DNA of 11,880 nucleotides from an uncultured Endomicrobiia bacterium (GCA_905236115.1 CAJOOL010000057.1:1-11880), one strand, 5' to 3'. Positions 1-8,273 are shown, counted from the first letter of the stretch. The notes: generated by a model from the letters alone, not told the origin. Made by a program: numbers and translations.

Positions 1-2922
1 GATAATAGGCGTTTCAATAATTTCACCGACGCCTCCGGAGAGCTTCTTCTGAGGTTTTGCCATAAGACCTCTCATACCTGCCAGCTGCCTTACCTGCTGT
101 CTGGAACCTCTTGCTCCCGAGTCCGCCATCATATAAACGGAATTAAATCTGTTTTTGTTGGGCTGATAAACTTCGCCCTCGTCTTTCTTCATTTCGTCAA
201 ACATTATATCTGCAACGTTATCGGTAACTTTCGTCCAAATATCAATAATCTTATTGTATCTTTCACTTTCGGTAATCAAACCGAGCTTTGCCTGCTTTTC
301 TATCTCTTTAATTTGCTGTTTTGCTTCCGTAACCATTTTATCTTTTTCGGGCGGAACTTTCATGGCATCAATTGAAATAGATACGCCTGCGAGCGTTGCA
401 TATTTGTAACCTAAGTTTTTAATTTCGTCAAGAAGAATAACGGTTTTGTATTGGCCGAGCTTGTTGAAACATTCGTCAATAATAGCAACTAAATCTTTCT
501 TGCCCAATGCTTTATTTTTATAACCTAAAGCATAATAACCCGCCTCACCCTCTTTCTTTCCCTCGCCTTTCGGCAAGTGTTCATTAAAAATAACTCTTCC
601 GACGGTGGTATAGTTGATTATGCCTTTTTTTTCGTCATTTTTCCATTTGGACAAATCTTTCTGTTCTTCGTCTTTAAGGTTAGGGTCTCTTAAAGTGGTA
701 ATACCCGCTACTTTTATTCTTGCCTGCAGGTCAACTTCTTTCTGCTGGTAAGCACTGATAACTTCGGAAACTCCGGAGAAAATGCTTCCCTCGCCGAGAA
801 CACCTTTCTTTTCTTTCGTTATAAAGCAGCTGCCCAAAACAATATCCTGCCCCGGAACGGTAATAGGTTTACCCGAAGACGGAGACAAAATATTCTTGGT
901 GGTCATCATTAACATTTTAGCTTCAAGCTGAGCTTCTATAGAAATAGGAACGTGAACGGCCATCTGGTCACCGTCAAAGTCGGCATTGAATGCGGTACAT
1001 GTTAAAGGATGTAATTGTATTGATTTACCTTCTACAAGGATAGGTTCAAAAGCCTGAATACCTAATCTGTGAAGCGTAGGAGCTCTGTTTAAAAGAACGG
1101 GGTGACTCTTGGTAACTTTTTCCAAAATTCCCCAAACTCTCACATCGCCTCTTTCAAGAATTCTTCTTGCGGCTTTAAGCGTGGTACCCTCTTGTTTAAT
1201 AAGCTCTCTGATAATGAACGGTTTGAAAAGTTCAAGTGCCATTTCCTTAGGAATACCGCACTGATTGAGCTTCAAAGAAGGACCTACAACGATAACACTT
1301 CTGCCGGAATAATCAACTCTTTTACCGAGCAGATTCTGTCTGAAACGTCCCTGTTTACCTTTCAATGTATCGGAAAGAGATTTCAATACTCTGTTTCCGG
1401 CACCGGTAACAGGTCTGGAAAGAGAATCGTTATCAATTAAAGCGTCTACTGCTTCCTGCAAAAGTCTCTTTTCGTTATTTATCATAACTGCAGGAGCTTT
1501 TAACTGTTCTATATGTCTTAATCTGTTGTTTCTGTTGATAATTCTTCTGTATAAATCGTTCAAGTCGGATGCGGCAAATCTTCCGCCCTCAAGAGCAACC
1601 AAAGGTCTTAAATCGGGAGGAATTACGGGAAGAACCGTAAGTATCATCCACTCGGGTCTTGTGTTGGAATTTTTGAAACCCTCAATAACTCTGAGCTTTC
1701 TGATAATTCTTGCTCTTTCCATATCGGAAGAACATTCCGCTATTTCTTTCTGAATTTCTTTCTGTTCTTTATCTAAATCTATTTCCTGTAAAAGTTTTCT
1801 GATGGCGGATGCACCTATATCAACTTTCAAAGCATCGCCGAAACCGTTTTTAAACTTCTTAACATCGGCTTCTTCCAAAAGGATAGGCGTTTCCGGTTTG
1901 CAGAAAGTTTTCAAAATAGGAAGCTCCATTCTGAAAATTTCTACTCTTAATTTCCCCTCAAAAGCCTGCAAACCTTCCGGATTTTCTCTTAATTCATTAA
2001 AAATTTTTTCCTTTTCTATATCAAAAAACTCTATTCTTATCTTTCTGTCCGGCTCGGAAACTGAAACATCCGTTGATTTACCGAACGCATCGGAAATGAT
2101 TTTTTTGAGACCGTCTTTCTTATCATCTTCAATATCGTAGAAATATATGGCATGAGGCTTGAAATAACATTTATAATATTTTATACCATTGGTAATATTA
2201 TCGGCAATCTTTTTTACAACATCGGCTTTCTTTTCGCCGCTGTAGTCAGACATGGTTTTAACCATTTTTTCAAGCTGTTTTTTGAGAACCTTCTCATCGG
2301 AATTATCAAGTTCCAAATCTTCGGCAATAATACCGTCAAAAACGTTTCTCAGCTCTTCTCTGACGACGGCACTTTTCATACCGTATTGGAACAGATTATA
2401 TTCTTCTTCTTTCAACAAAGAACCTTTATGAAGAAAAGGAACTATATCGGAAGAGTCTTTTAAAGCATTAGTTACAACATACTTGGTATAATAAATAACC
2501 TTTTCCAAATCGGAAATTTTCATATTTAAAAGAATACCGATTTTTGAGGGGGGCTTCTTTAAAAACCACGGATGTGCAACCGGAACGGCCAAATCTATGT
2601 GGCCGAATCTTTCTCTTCTTACTTTGGATTCGGTAACTTCCACACCGCACCTGTCGCAGATAATGCCTTTATGTTTAATATATTTATATTTTCCGCAATG
2701 ACATTCCCAGTCTTTGGTAGGACCGAAAATACAATCACAGAACAGACCGTCTCTTTCCGGTTTGAAAGTTCTGTAATTTATGGTTTCGGGTTTTTTAACT
2801 TCACCGTAAGACCAAGATCTGATATCTTCGGGGCTTGCAACCGTAAGTTTTACGGCATCAAAATCCGTAAAATTAAGGTTAATTGGTTTTTTCTTTGCAT
2901 TTCTTGAATTTTTTGTACTCAT
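1..2922 (-). CDS. rpoC: DNA-directed RNA polymerase subunit beta' (partial, C-terminus outside window)
   Basis: This is the catalytic beta' subunit of RNA polymerase; 974 codons are present and the frame runs off the left edge. Residues 45-60 read [16 protein letters not shown]. The N-terminal zinc site is C74, C76, C89 and C92. The lid region PPDLRPLV begins at residue 435. The active-site loop [12 protein letters not shown] supplies the Mg-binding aspartates D648, D650 and D652. The visible part ends in the bridge-helix region (MADSGARGS) and then [15 protein letters not shown]. Compared with E. coli, about 185 extra residues lie between the zinc site and the lid (about residues 155-340), where Thermus carries its non-conserved domain. 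The ATG is preceded by GGAAGGG about 10 nt upstream. It starts 45 bp after the rpoB stop and is surely co-transcribed with rpoB. No internal stop was noticed. Confidence 0.97.
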   Translation of the reverse strand, partial: MSTKNSRNAKKKPINLNFTDFDAVKLTVASPEDIRSWSYGEVKKPETINYRTFKPERDGLFCDCIFGPTKDWECHCGKYKYIKHKGIICDRCGVEVTESKVRRERFGHIDLAVPVAHPWFLKKPPSKIGILLNMKISDLEKVIYYTKYVVTNALKDSSDIVPFLHKGSLLKEEEYNLFQYGMKSAVVREELRNVFDGIIAEDLELDNSDEKVLKKQLEKMVKTMSDYSGEKKADVVKKIADNITNGIKYYKCYFKPHAIYFYDIEDDKKDGLKKIISDAFGKSTDVSVSEPDRKIRIEFFDIEKEKIFNELRENPEGLQAFEGKLRVEIFRMELPILKTFCKPETPILLEEADVKKFKNGFGDALKVDIGASAIRKLLQEIDLDKEQKEIQKEIAECSSDMERARIIRKLRVIEGFKNSNTRPEWMILTVLPVIPPDLRPLVALEGGRFAASDLNDLYRRIINRNNRLRHIEQLKAPAVMINNEKRLLQEAVDALIDNDSLSRPVTGAGNRVLKSLSDTLKGKQGRFRQNLLGKRVDYSGRSVIVVGPSLKLNQCGIPKEMALELFKPFIIRELIKQEGTTLKAARRILERGDVRVWGILEKVTKSHPVLLNRAPTLHRLGIQAFEPILVEGKSIQLHPLTCTAFNADFDGDQMAVHVPISIEAQLEAKMLMMTTKNILSPSSGKPITVPGQDIVLGSCFITKEKKGVLGEGSIFSGVSEVISAYQQKEVDLQARIKVAGITTLRDPNLKDEEQKDLSKWKNDEKKGIINYTTVGRVIFNEHLPKGEGKKEGEAGYYALGYKNKALGKKDLVAIIDECFNKLGQYKTVILLDEIKNLGYKYATLAGVSISIDAMKVPPEKDKMVTEAKQQIKEIEKQAKLGLITESERYNKIIDIWTKVTDNVADIMFDEMKKDEGEVYQPNKNRFNSVYMMADSGARGSRQQVRQLAGMRGLMAKPQKKLSGGVGEIIETPII

Positions 2923-2967
2923 TTATAGTTGCCCTTCCATATATATTTTTACTGTTTATTTGCTTAC

Positions 2968-5900
2968 TTATTCCGCCGGAGCCGCCGGTTGCTCTTCCTG
3001 CTGTAAAGAAAGTTCGTTATCTTTTAACAAGCCGACATTCAAACCTAACGCTCTGAGTTCGTTTATTAAAACTTTAAACGATTCCGGAATACCCGGCTCG
3101 GAAACAGCTTCACCCTTAATTATGGAGTCATACATTTTTACTCTTCCGTCAACATCATCGGACTTAACCGTTAAAAACTCCTGCAGAACATGAGCCGCAC
3201 CGTAAGCCTGTATAGCCCAAACTTCCATTTCCCCGAATCTCTGACCTCCGAACTGAGCTTTACCGCCCAAAGGCTGTCTGGTGATTAAGGAATAAGGACC
3301 GGTGGATCTTGCATGCATTTTATCTTCAACCAAATGATTAAGTTTCAACATATACATAACACCGATGGTAATTTTTTCCATAAAAGGTTCGCCTGTTCTG
3401 CCGTCATATAATGTAATCTGGCAGTCGTCGGTAGGCAAATAGCGGAGTTTGTAATCTTCTATGGCGTCTTCCAGCTCCTTACCGCTGAAACCTCTCTGTT
3501 TAAACTCTTCGGTTTTACGGGAAACAAGTAAATCTTTAGCTTTTCTGATTTGCTCCTTTACCTGCTCTTCGCTTGCACCGTCAAACACGGGCGTAACCAT
3601 CTGCGTATCCAATACTTTGCCTGCCCATCCGAGCATAGACTCCAAAAGCTGTCCAACGTTCATACGAGACGGAATAGCCAAAGGCGAAAGAACACAATCT
3701 ACCGGTGTTCCGTCCGGGAGTCTGGGCATATCTTCAACGGGAAGAATTTTGGAAACGATACCTTTATTTCCGTGTCTTCCTGCAAGTTTATCACCTACCT
3801 GCACTTTTAACTTTGCGGCGATGTAAACTTTAACTATTTTATTTACCGATACGGGAAGTTCGTCGCCTTTCTTAAACAACTCTCTTTCCTTTTCGTAATT
3901 CTGTCTTAAAATATCTTCTTTCGTCTCGTATAAAGCTTCCATTTTGGCTATTTCTGCTTTATTTTTCAACGTTTCAAGAAGAGCTTTCTTTTCTTTATCA
4001 AGTTTAGCTTTTGCAGCTTTATATGTGGAAGAAATTTCTTCCTGTTTTTTCTTTATTTCTTTTTCGGTAAGTTTCTCTCTTCTGACGAAAGTTCTTACGC
4101 CAAGAATTTTTCCTGCCGTTCCCGGATCAACTCTTAAAGAAACATCCTGCACGTCTTCGGCTTTTTTACCGAAAAGAACTCTTAAAAGTCTTTCTTCCGG
4201 AGTCGTCTGCTGCTCGCCTTTAGGAGCCGTTTTACCTACAAGAATATCCCCTCTTTGAACCGCAGCACCTACTCTTATTACACCGTTTTCATCAAGGTTT
4301 AATAAATCTTCGGCACCTACGTTTGGAATATCCTTTGTTATTTCTTCCGGTCTGCCTTTTGTTTCTCTGGCTTCGGTTTCAAACTCTCTTATATGAATAG
4401 AAGTAAATCTGTCATCTTGAACAAGTTTTTCGGACAACAGAATAGCATCTTCGAAGTTATAACCGTTCCAAGGCATAAATGCAATTAATAAATTTTGTCC
4501 GAGAGACAACTGACCGTTCTTGGTGGCCTGTCCGTCAGCAATTATATCGCCTTTTTTAACCTTATCGCCCACTTTAACAACAGGGATATGATTTATGCAT
4601 GTATCCTGGTTGGATCTTAAATATTTGCTCAATACATGAACTTCGGCACCGGTTTTTTCGTTCCAAACGATTATCTCGTCGGCAGAAACGGAAACCACTT
4701 CACCGTCTATTTTTGACACTACACAAACGCCGGAATCTCTGGCAACTTTATCTTCCATACCCGTGCAAACCAAAGGCTGTTCGGCAGCGAGCAAAGGAAC
4801 ACCCTGTCTCTGCATGTTACAGCCCATCAAAGCTCTGTTTGCATCGTCATGTTCCAAGAAAGGAATAAGACCTGCTGAAACGGAAACCACCTGCATAGGT
4901 GAAATATCCATATAATCTACTTTATCGGGAGACTTAAACAAGAAATCGTTTAAATGTCTTCCCTGTGCCAAATCCGTAAGGAAATTACCGTTCTCGTCAA
5001 TGGGAGTATTCGCCTGAGCAACAAACAAATCATCTTCCGCATCGGCGGTCATATATTCAATTTCATCGGTCGTTTTGCCGTTTTCAACTTTCTTGTAAGG
5101 CGTTTCAATCAAACCGTATTTATTTACCCTTGCATAGGCCGATAACGAAGTTATCAAACCGATGTTCGGACCTTCAGGCGTTTCAATAGGACATACACGA
5201 CCGTAATGCGTGTAATGAACATCTCTAACCTCAAAACCTGCCCTCTTTCTGTTCAAACCTCCGGGACCTAATGCCGAAAGTCTTCTCTTATGAGTAAGCT
5301 CGGATAAAGGATTGATTTGATCCATAAACTGTGACAACTGAGATGTTCCGAAGAATTTTCTTATCTGTGCGGTAAAAGGAGTAATATTGATAAGCGAACG
5401 AGGCGTAATAGCCGTCTTATCCTGGCTGTTCATATACTCTTTAACCAACCTTGCCATCTGAACAAGACCGATTCTTACCTGATTTTCAAGCAATTCACCG
5501 ACGGAACGAACTCTTCTGTTGCCCAAATGGTCTATATCATCAAGACCGAGTCTTATTTTCTTGCCGTTTTCTTCAAATTCCGTTTCACCGTTATAAATCA
5601 TAAGAAGATACTTAATTGTTGCGATAATATCTTCTTTTGCAATGGTTCTCTTGTTTTCTGCAGGAACAATAAACTTTAATTCTTTGGGATACCCCTCCGT
5701 AACTCTCTTGTAATAGTCATAAATAGGAGCAAGTTTCTTTAAAATTTTATATCTTCCGATAGTTGTAAAATCATATCTTCTTACGGATTTAAACAAAAGT
5801 TCGTCAAGGAACCCTTGTGCTCTTTCCTGCACGATAAATTCCTGTGTTTTTAAAACTTTATATATATGGTTTACGGCTTCTTTCTGTGTTTTTATGGGAT

Positions 5901-6765
5901 CTTTTTTCAATGTTAAAAGAATGGTAGCATCTTTCAAAACCGTTACGGTCTTAAAACCTTTTGATTTTAATTTTTCAACAACGGCATCGTTTAAATCCCT
6001 GCCGGCATCAACCAGCACTTCACCGGTAGCCTTGTCAAATATATCATCGGCAATACATTCATTGGATATTGTCGTTGAAGAATCTTCCAAAGAAACTTCT
6101 TTTGTTTCTTTAAAAAGGTCTAATATATCGTTATCGTTTTCATAACCGATAGCTCTTAAAAGCGTTGTAGCCAAAATTTTTCTTTTTCTGTCTATTCTTA
6201 CATACAGAAGACCGTTCTGGTCGAATTCAAACTCAACCCAAGCTCCTCTGTAAGGTATTATTCTTGCAAAATACAACGGTTTACCGAAAATGGTAACCTT
6301 TTTCTCTTCGTCCTCTTCAAATATTACTCCGGGAGAACGGTGTATCTGACTGACAACAACTCTCTCTGCACCGTTAATAATGAACGTAGCGGTGTCCGTC
6401 ATTAAAGGAATATCGCCGAAATAAACTTCCTGCTCGGAAATTTCTTTTTCTCTTCCGTCCTCTTTCTTCTGAACAAGTCTTAACTTTATTTTTAAAGGGG
6501 CAGCGTAAGTCTCATCCCTTGCAATACATTCTGCAACGGAATATTTAGGACTGCCGAAAGAATAAGAAAGATACTGAACTTCCAAACTTTCGTCAGAATT
6601 TTTAATAGGGAAAACATCTTTAAACGCACCTTCAAGACCTTGAGCTTTTCTCTTATCGGGGTCTACCTCCGCTTGCAAAAATTCCGCAAACGAATTCTTC
6701 TGCATACCAAGCAGTAAAGGCGGATCAATTGGTGATTTTATTTTACCGAAATTAACTTGTTTCAT
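2968..6765 (-). CDS. rpoB: DNA-directed RNA polymerase subunit beta
   Basis: This is the 1265-residue beta subunit of RNA polymerase, which pairs with RpoC to form the catalytic core. Recognisable landmarks are the rifampicin-pocket segment starting FFGTSQLSQ (D482, I484, H492, R495, S497, L499), RDVHYTHYGRVCPIETPEGPNIGLI, the VQVGDKLAGRHGNKGIV segment contacting the active centre, and the C-terminal clamp region DKMHARSTGPYSLITRQPLGGKAQFGGQRFGEMEVWA. A charged, heptad-like insertion at about residues 895-965, rich in Lys and Glu, sits where E. coli has its lineage-specific insert SI2. The tail is short and Ala/Pro/Glu rich. The start context lacks a strong Shine-Dalgarno, with only GGAT about 12 nt upstream. 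An ATG 15 nt further up is in frame but meets a stop after three codons, so it cannot be the start. A dedicated promoter lies upstream in the rplL-rpoB gap. Confidence 0.99.
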   Translation of the reverse strand: MKQVNFGKIKSPIDPPLLLGMQKNSFAEFLQAEVDPDKRKAQGLEGAFKDVFPIKNSDESLEVQYLSYSFGSPKYSVAECIARDETYAAPLKIKLRLVQKKEDGREKEISEQEVYFGDIPLMTDTATFIINGAERVVVSQIHRSPGVIFEEDEEKKVTIFGKPLYFARIIPYRGAWVEFEFDQNGLLYVRIDRKRKILATTLLRAIGYENDNDILDLFKETKEVSLEDSSTTISNECIADDIFDKATGEVLVDAGRDLNDAVVEKLKSKGFKTVTVLKDATILLTLKKDPIKTQKEAVNHIYKVLKTQEFIVQERAQGFLDELLFKSVRRYDFTTIGRYKILKKLAPIYDYYKRVTEGYPKELKFIVPAENKRTIAKEDIIATIKYLLMIYNGETEFEENGKKIRLGLDDIDHLGNRRVRSVGELLENQVRIGLVQMARLVKEYMNSQDKTAITPRSLINITPFTAQIRKFFGTSQLSQFMDQINPLSELTHKRRLSALGPGGLNRKRAGFEVRDVHYTHYGRVCPIETPEGPNIGLITSLSAYARVNKYGLIETPYKKVENGKTTDEIEYMTADAEDDLFVAQANTPIDENGNFLTDLAQGRHLNDFLFKSPDKVDYMDISPMQVVSVSAGLIPFLEHDDANRALMGCNMQRQGVPLLAAEQPLVCTGMEDKVARDSGVCVVSKIDGEVVSVSADEIIVWNEKTGAEVHVLSKYLRSNQDTCINHIPVVKVGDKVKKGDIIADGQATKNGQLSLGQNLLIAFMPWNGYNFEDAILLSEKLVQDDRFTSIHIREFETEARETKGRPEEITKDIPNVGAEDLLNLDENGVIRVGAAVQRGDILVGKTAPKGEQQTTPEERLLRVLFGKKAEDVQDVSLRVDPGTAGKILGVRTFVRREKLTEKEIKKKQEEISSTYKAAKAKLDKEKKALLETLKNKAEIAKMEALYETKEDILRQNYEKERELFKKGDELPVSVNKIVKVYIAAKLKVQVGDKLAGRHGNKGIVSKILPVEDMPRLPDGTPVDCVLSPLAIPSRMNVGQLLESMLGWAGKVLDTQMVTPVFDGASEEQVKEQIRKAKDLLVSRKTEEFKQRGFSGKELEDAIEDYKLRYLPTDDCQITLYDGRTGEPFMEKITIGVMYMLKLNHLVEDKMHARSTGPYSLITRQPLGGKAQFGGQRFGEMEVWAIQAYGAAHVLQEFLTVKSDDVDGRVKMYDSIIKGEAVSEPGIPESFKVLINELRALGLNVGLLKDNELSLQQEEQPAAPAE

Positions 6766-6783
6766 TGGCTATAGATCCATTAT

Positions 6784-6811
6784 ATTATATTTTTTATCTT
6801 TTTTATATCAA
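6784..6811 (-). promoter_or_regulatory. Possible second promoter just before rpoB
   Basis: On the minus strand TTGATA (6811-6806) and TATAAT (6789-6784) are separated by 16 nt. Transcription would start near 6777, giving a very short leader of about 12 nt before the rpoB ATG. The region is extremely A/T-rich, so a chance match is quite possible. A second TATAAT overlaps at 6784-6779 but has no -35 at proper distance. Confidence 0.35.
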
Positions 6812-6830
6812 CGAACTACATTTAATAAAC

Positions 6831-6888
6831 CTTGACAAAAAGATAAAATTAAGTAACTATTATATACTTAATGTTATCTTTTGTCAAG
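6831..6888. repeat. Long imperfect palindrome in the rplL-rpoB spacer
   Basis: The left arm 6831-6855 and right arm 6865-6888 are inverted copies, differing only by one extra A and one mismatch, around a 9 nt centre. Both arms begin with CTTGACA when read inward. In a read-through rplJL-rpoBC transcript this would fold into a stem of about 23 base pairs. There is no U-run on the minus strand after it, so it is not an obvious terminator for this operon. In E. coli the rplL-rpoB spacer holds an attenuator and an RNase III site. By analogy this stem could be a processing site or a regulator-binding palindrome; that is inference. Confidence 0.8.
6859..6887 (-). promoter_or_regulatory. Perfect-consensus sigma-70 promoter for rpoBC
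   Basis: On the minus strand TTGACA (6887-6882), a 17 nt spacer and TATAAT (6864-6859) match the housekeeping consensus exactly. Transcription should begin near 6852-6854, leaving an untranslated leader of about 87 nt before rpoB. The -35 and spacer lie in the right arm of the palindrome and the -10 lies in its centre, so anything binding the palindrome would block the promoter. The plus-strand TTGACA in the other arm has no good -10. The promoter implies that rpoBC can be made separately from rplJL. Confidence 0.8.
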
Positions 6889-6956
6889 TTTTTATATTGA
6901 TTTAACAATATTTACAATATTACTGCCGTCGAATCTTTAAGCAATCGGTTAAAAAA

Positions 6957-7340
6957 TTACTTTAATTCTACGGTTGCACCTGCCTCGGTCAATTTTTTCT
7001 TCATTTCTTCAGCATCTGCTTTTGCAACATTTTCTTTTACGGTCTTAGGTGCACCGTCAACTAAGTCCTTAGCTTCTTTCAAGCCCAAGCCGGTAATTTC
7101 TCTTACAACCTTAATAACGGATATTTTGTTTGCACCTGCTGCCGTCAAAACAACGTTAAATTCGGTTTTTTCTTCTGCTGCACCTGCTGCTGCCGCACCT
7201 GCTGCAGGAGCTGCTGCTACTGCTACCGGAGCTGCTGCGGAAACGCCAAACTTTTCTTCCAAAGCTTTTACCAATTCTGCCATTTCCAACACGCTCATTG
7301 CAGAAATTTCTTCAATCAATTGATCTTTTGTTAATGCCAT
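6957..7340 (-). CDS. rplL: 50S ribosomal protein L7/L12
   Basis: This is the 127-residue stalk protein of the large ribosomal subunit. It dimerises through its N-terminal domain (about residues 1-33), binds L10, and recruits and stimulates translation GTPases through its C-terminal domain. An Ala/Pro/Val-rich hinge spans about residues 34-55. The globular C-terminal domain (about 58-127) carries [21 protein letters not shown] and the ending VELK, both diagnostic. The length is normal for the family. The start is supported by a GGGGGAG Shine-Dalgarno 9 nt upstream. It lies 221 bp downstream of rplJ, longer than usual, across a hairpin-rich spacer with no obvious promoter. It probably shares the rplJ transcript. 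Confidence 0.98.
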   Translation of the reverse strand: MALTKDQLIEEISAMSVLEMAELVKALEEKFGVSAAAPVAVAAAPAAGAAAAGAAEEKTEFNVVLTAAGANKISVIKVVREITGLGLKEAKDLVDGAPKTVKENVAKADAEEMKKKLTEAGATVELK

Positions 7341-7364
7341 TTTACTACTCCCCCATTTTTATTT

Positions 7365-7443
7365 ATTTATTTTTATTTTATTTATAGGTCTTAACCTAAA
7401 TTTTTTACTTTACTGCTTCTTAGCTGAGTCGGACACTTCGTGT
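7365..7443 (-). repeat. Upstream module of rplL, duplicated in front of rplJ
   Basis: Three blocks recur with near-identical spacing before both ribosomal genes. Here they are a 17 nt A/T block at 7365-7381, a TTTTTACTTTACT block at 7402-7414 and CGGACACTTCGTGT at 7430-7443 (plus-strand reading). The rplJ counterparts are at 8105-8121, 8139-8151 and 8168-8181. Between the first two blocks the sequence differs and contains a small TAGGT/ACCTA inverted repeat. The right-hand block forms an ACAC/GTGT stem around a triloop. The function is unknown. Confidence 0.75.
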
Positions 7444-7447
7444 GCAA

Positions 7448-7493
7448 GATTGCTTCGTCATAAATACTTCGTATTTATTCCTCGCAATGACGA
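7448..7493 (-). repeat. TCATTGCGAGG...GAAGCAATC-type dispersed palindromic repeat
   Basis: On the minus strand this reads CGTCATTGCGAGG, then a perfect 8 bp hairpin (ATAAATAC-GAA-GTATTTAT, 7478-7460), then GACGAAGCAATCT. The outer ATTGC and GCAAT pair as well. I recognise the two ends from memory as a small repeat widespread in unrelated bacterial genomes. The hairpin in the middle is the variable part. It sits in the untranslated spacer between rplJ and rplL and will be transcribed. It codes for nothing visible and carries no U-run, so it is not a terminator. Confidence 0.65.
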
Positions 7494-7508
7494 CATTGTT
7501 GTTGTCGT
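7490..7508 (-). repeat. Short hairpin in the rplJ-rplL spacer
   Basis: ACGACA and TGTCGT form a 6 bp stem around a 7 nt loop rich in GT (plus strand). It overlaps the end of the adjacent dispersed repeat by a few bases. No U-run follows on either strand. It is one of several stem-loops packed between rplJ and rplL. Confidence 0.5.
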
Positions 7509-7532
7509 TTTAAACTTATCAGCTTATCAGCC

Positions 7533-7564
7533 AAAATTGCCTTCGGCAATTTTCGGCAATTTTA
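7533..7564 (-). repeat. Stable hairpin at the rplJ stop codon, with a 10 nt direct repeat
   Basis: AAAATTGCC and GGCAATTTT (7533-7541 and 7545-7553) pair perfectly over 9 bp around a 3 nt loop. CGGCAATTTT then repeats directly at 7554-7563 and runs into the rplJ stop codon. The minus-strand RNA has no U-tract after the stem, so termination is unlikely. A structure this close to the stop could affect mRNA decay or processing between rplJ and rplL; that is inference. Confidence 0.6.
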
Positions 7565-8086
7565 TGCGGCTTTCTCTTTCTGTTCTTTTATTGCATTAAG
7601 CACACATACGAAGTTTCTTGTAACTGCCGTAAGTACGCCGACGAAATTGGATGCAGGAGCATTCAAGCTGCCAAGCATCTTGGCAATAAGAACTTCTTTC
7701 GTAGGAAGAGAAGCCAAAGCGTTGATTTTTTCAACTTCTATTACTTTACCGTCAAGCAAACCCGCTTTTACAACAAACTTTTCGTTTTTCTTCGCAAACT
7801 CGGAAACTATCTTTGCCGGAGACACAGGATCGTCTGCCTCTACAACGATTGCAGTAGGTCCTTCAAAATATTTATCGGCATCGCTTAAACCGATTTCTTT
7901 AAGAGCTATTTTACCTAAAGTATTTTTAACAACCAAATATTCGCATCCGCATTTTCTCAACTGATTTCTTAAATCAGAGATTTGAGCAACGGAAAGACCA
8001 TGATATTCGGTCATTATCATACCTTTCATTGCTTTAAATTTTTCAGTAAGATTTTTTACATCATTCTGATTTTTTAAATTTGGCAT
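7562..8086 (-). CDS. rplJ: 50S ribosomal protein L10
   Basis: This is the 174-residue stalk-base protein, which binds 23S rRNA and anchors L7/L12 dimers. In many bacteria the L10-L12 complex also binds its own mRNA leader. Family marks are MTEYHGLSVAQISDLRNQLR, the VVKNTLGKIAL segment, FEGPTAIVV, and LPTKEVLIAKMLGSLNAPAS before the C-terminal L12-binding helix. The start is placed at the ATG giving MPNLKNQND, about 8 nt after a GGGGT ribosome-binding sequence. The frame stays open for 14 more codons to an ATG at 8128, but that extension (MQYKIKINICWGKK) is not family-like and has no ribosome-binding site. An L10 leader with a terminator precedes the gene. Confidence 0.97.
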   Translation of the reverse strand: MPNLKNQNDVKNLTEKFKAMKGMIMTEYHGLSVAQISDLRNQLRKCGCEYLVVKNTLGKIALKEIGLSDADKYFEGPTAIVVEADDPVSPAKIVSEFAKKNEKFVVKAGLLDGKVIEVEKINALASLPTKEVLIAKMLGSLNAPASNFVGVLTAVTRNFVCVLNAIKEQKEKAA

Positions 8087-8104
8087 CTTTTTACCCCAAC
8101 ATAT

Positions 8105-8183
8105 ATTTATTTTTATTTTATATTGCAAAACTTAGTTCTTTTTACTTTACTTATTTATTGGCCGAGCCGGACACTTCGTGTCC
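8105..8183 (-). repeat. Upstream module of rplJ, duplicated in front of rplL
   Basis: This is the rplJ copy of the module described at 7365-7443. The 17 nt A/T block is at 8105-8121, the TTTTTACTTTACT block at 8139-8151, and CGGACACTTCGTGT at 8168-8181. Here the last block extends into a perfect hairpin, GGACAC-TTC-GTGTCC (8169-8183), whereas the rplL copy has a mismatch in the stem. Distances between blocks (34 and 29 nt) almost equal those of the rplL copy (37 and 28 nt). Confidence 0.75.
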
Positions 8184-8184
8184 T

Positions 8185-8219
8185 CAGCTGAGAACAAAAA
8201 ACTTTGTTTTTCTTAGCTG
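8185..8219 (-). repeat. Interrupted hairpin in the rplJ leader downstream of the attenuator
   Basis: CAGCTGAG (8185-8192) pairs with CTTAGCTG (8212-8219), including one G-U. After a 4 nt bulge, AAAAAC (8197-8202) pairs with GTTTTT (8206-8211) around a TTT loop. It would be part of the rplJ leader RNA, past the attenuator. Nothing indicates termination, because no U-run follows on the minus strand. AGCTGAG-like words recur close by at 7422 and 8222. Confidence 0.5.
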
Positions 8220-8240
8220 AAAAGCTGAGCTGTTTTCGGT

Positions 8241-8273
8241 AAATAAAAAAAGCCTCTCACGAGAATGAGAAGC
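8241..8273 (-). terminator. Intrinsic terminator in the rplJ leader (attenuator)
   Basis: The minus-strand RNA forms an 8 bp stem: GCUUCUCA (8273-8266) pairs with UGAGAGGC (8259-8252), with one G-U and a 6 nt loop. A run of seven U follows, then AUUU. It lies between the rplJ promoter and rplJ, about 18 nt after the L10 leader, so it must be read through for rplJL to be expressed. This is the layout of the L10-controlled attenuator known for Bacillus subtilis rplJL. Confidence 0.85.

Noticed and set aside
2468..2650. Minus-strand frame inside rpoC
   Set aside because: rpoC itself is open in another frame over the same stretch with clear conservation, so this is a shadow.
6832..6860. Plus-strand promoter in the palindrome
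   Set aside because: TTGACA is present, but the sequence 17 nt on (AACTAT) is a poor -10 and there is no plus-strand gene downstream.
7126..7323. Ala-rich plus-strand frame opposite rplL
   Set aside because: It is the antisense shadow of the Ala/Val hinge of L7/L12.
7460..7553. Hairpins between rplJ and rplL as intrinsic terminators
   Set aside because: None is followed by a U-run on the minus strand, and rplL has no evident promoter of its own, so transcription must pass.
8087..8128. Longer N-terminus for L10
   Set aside because: The extra 14 residues are not L10-like, and the ribosome-binding sequence precedes the ATG at 8086.
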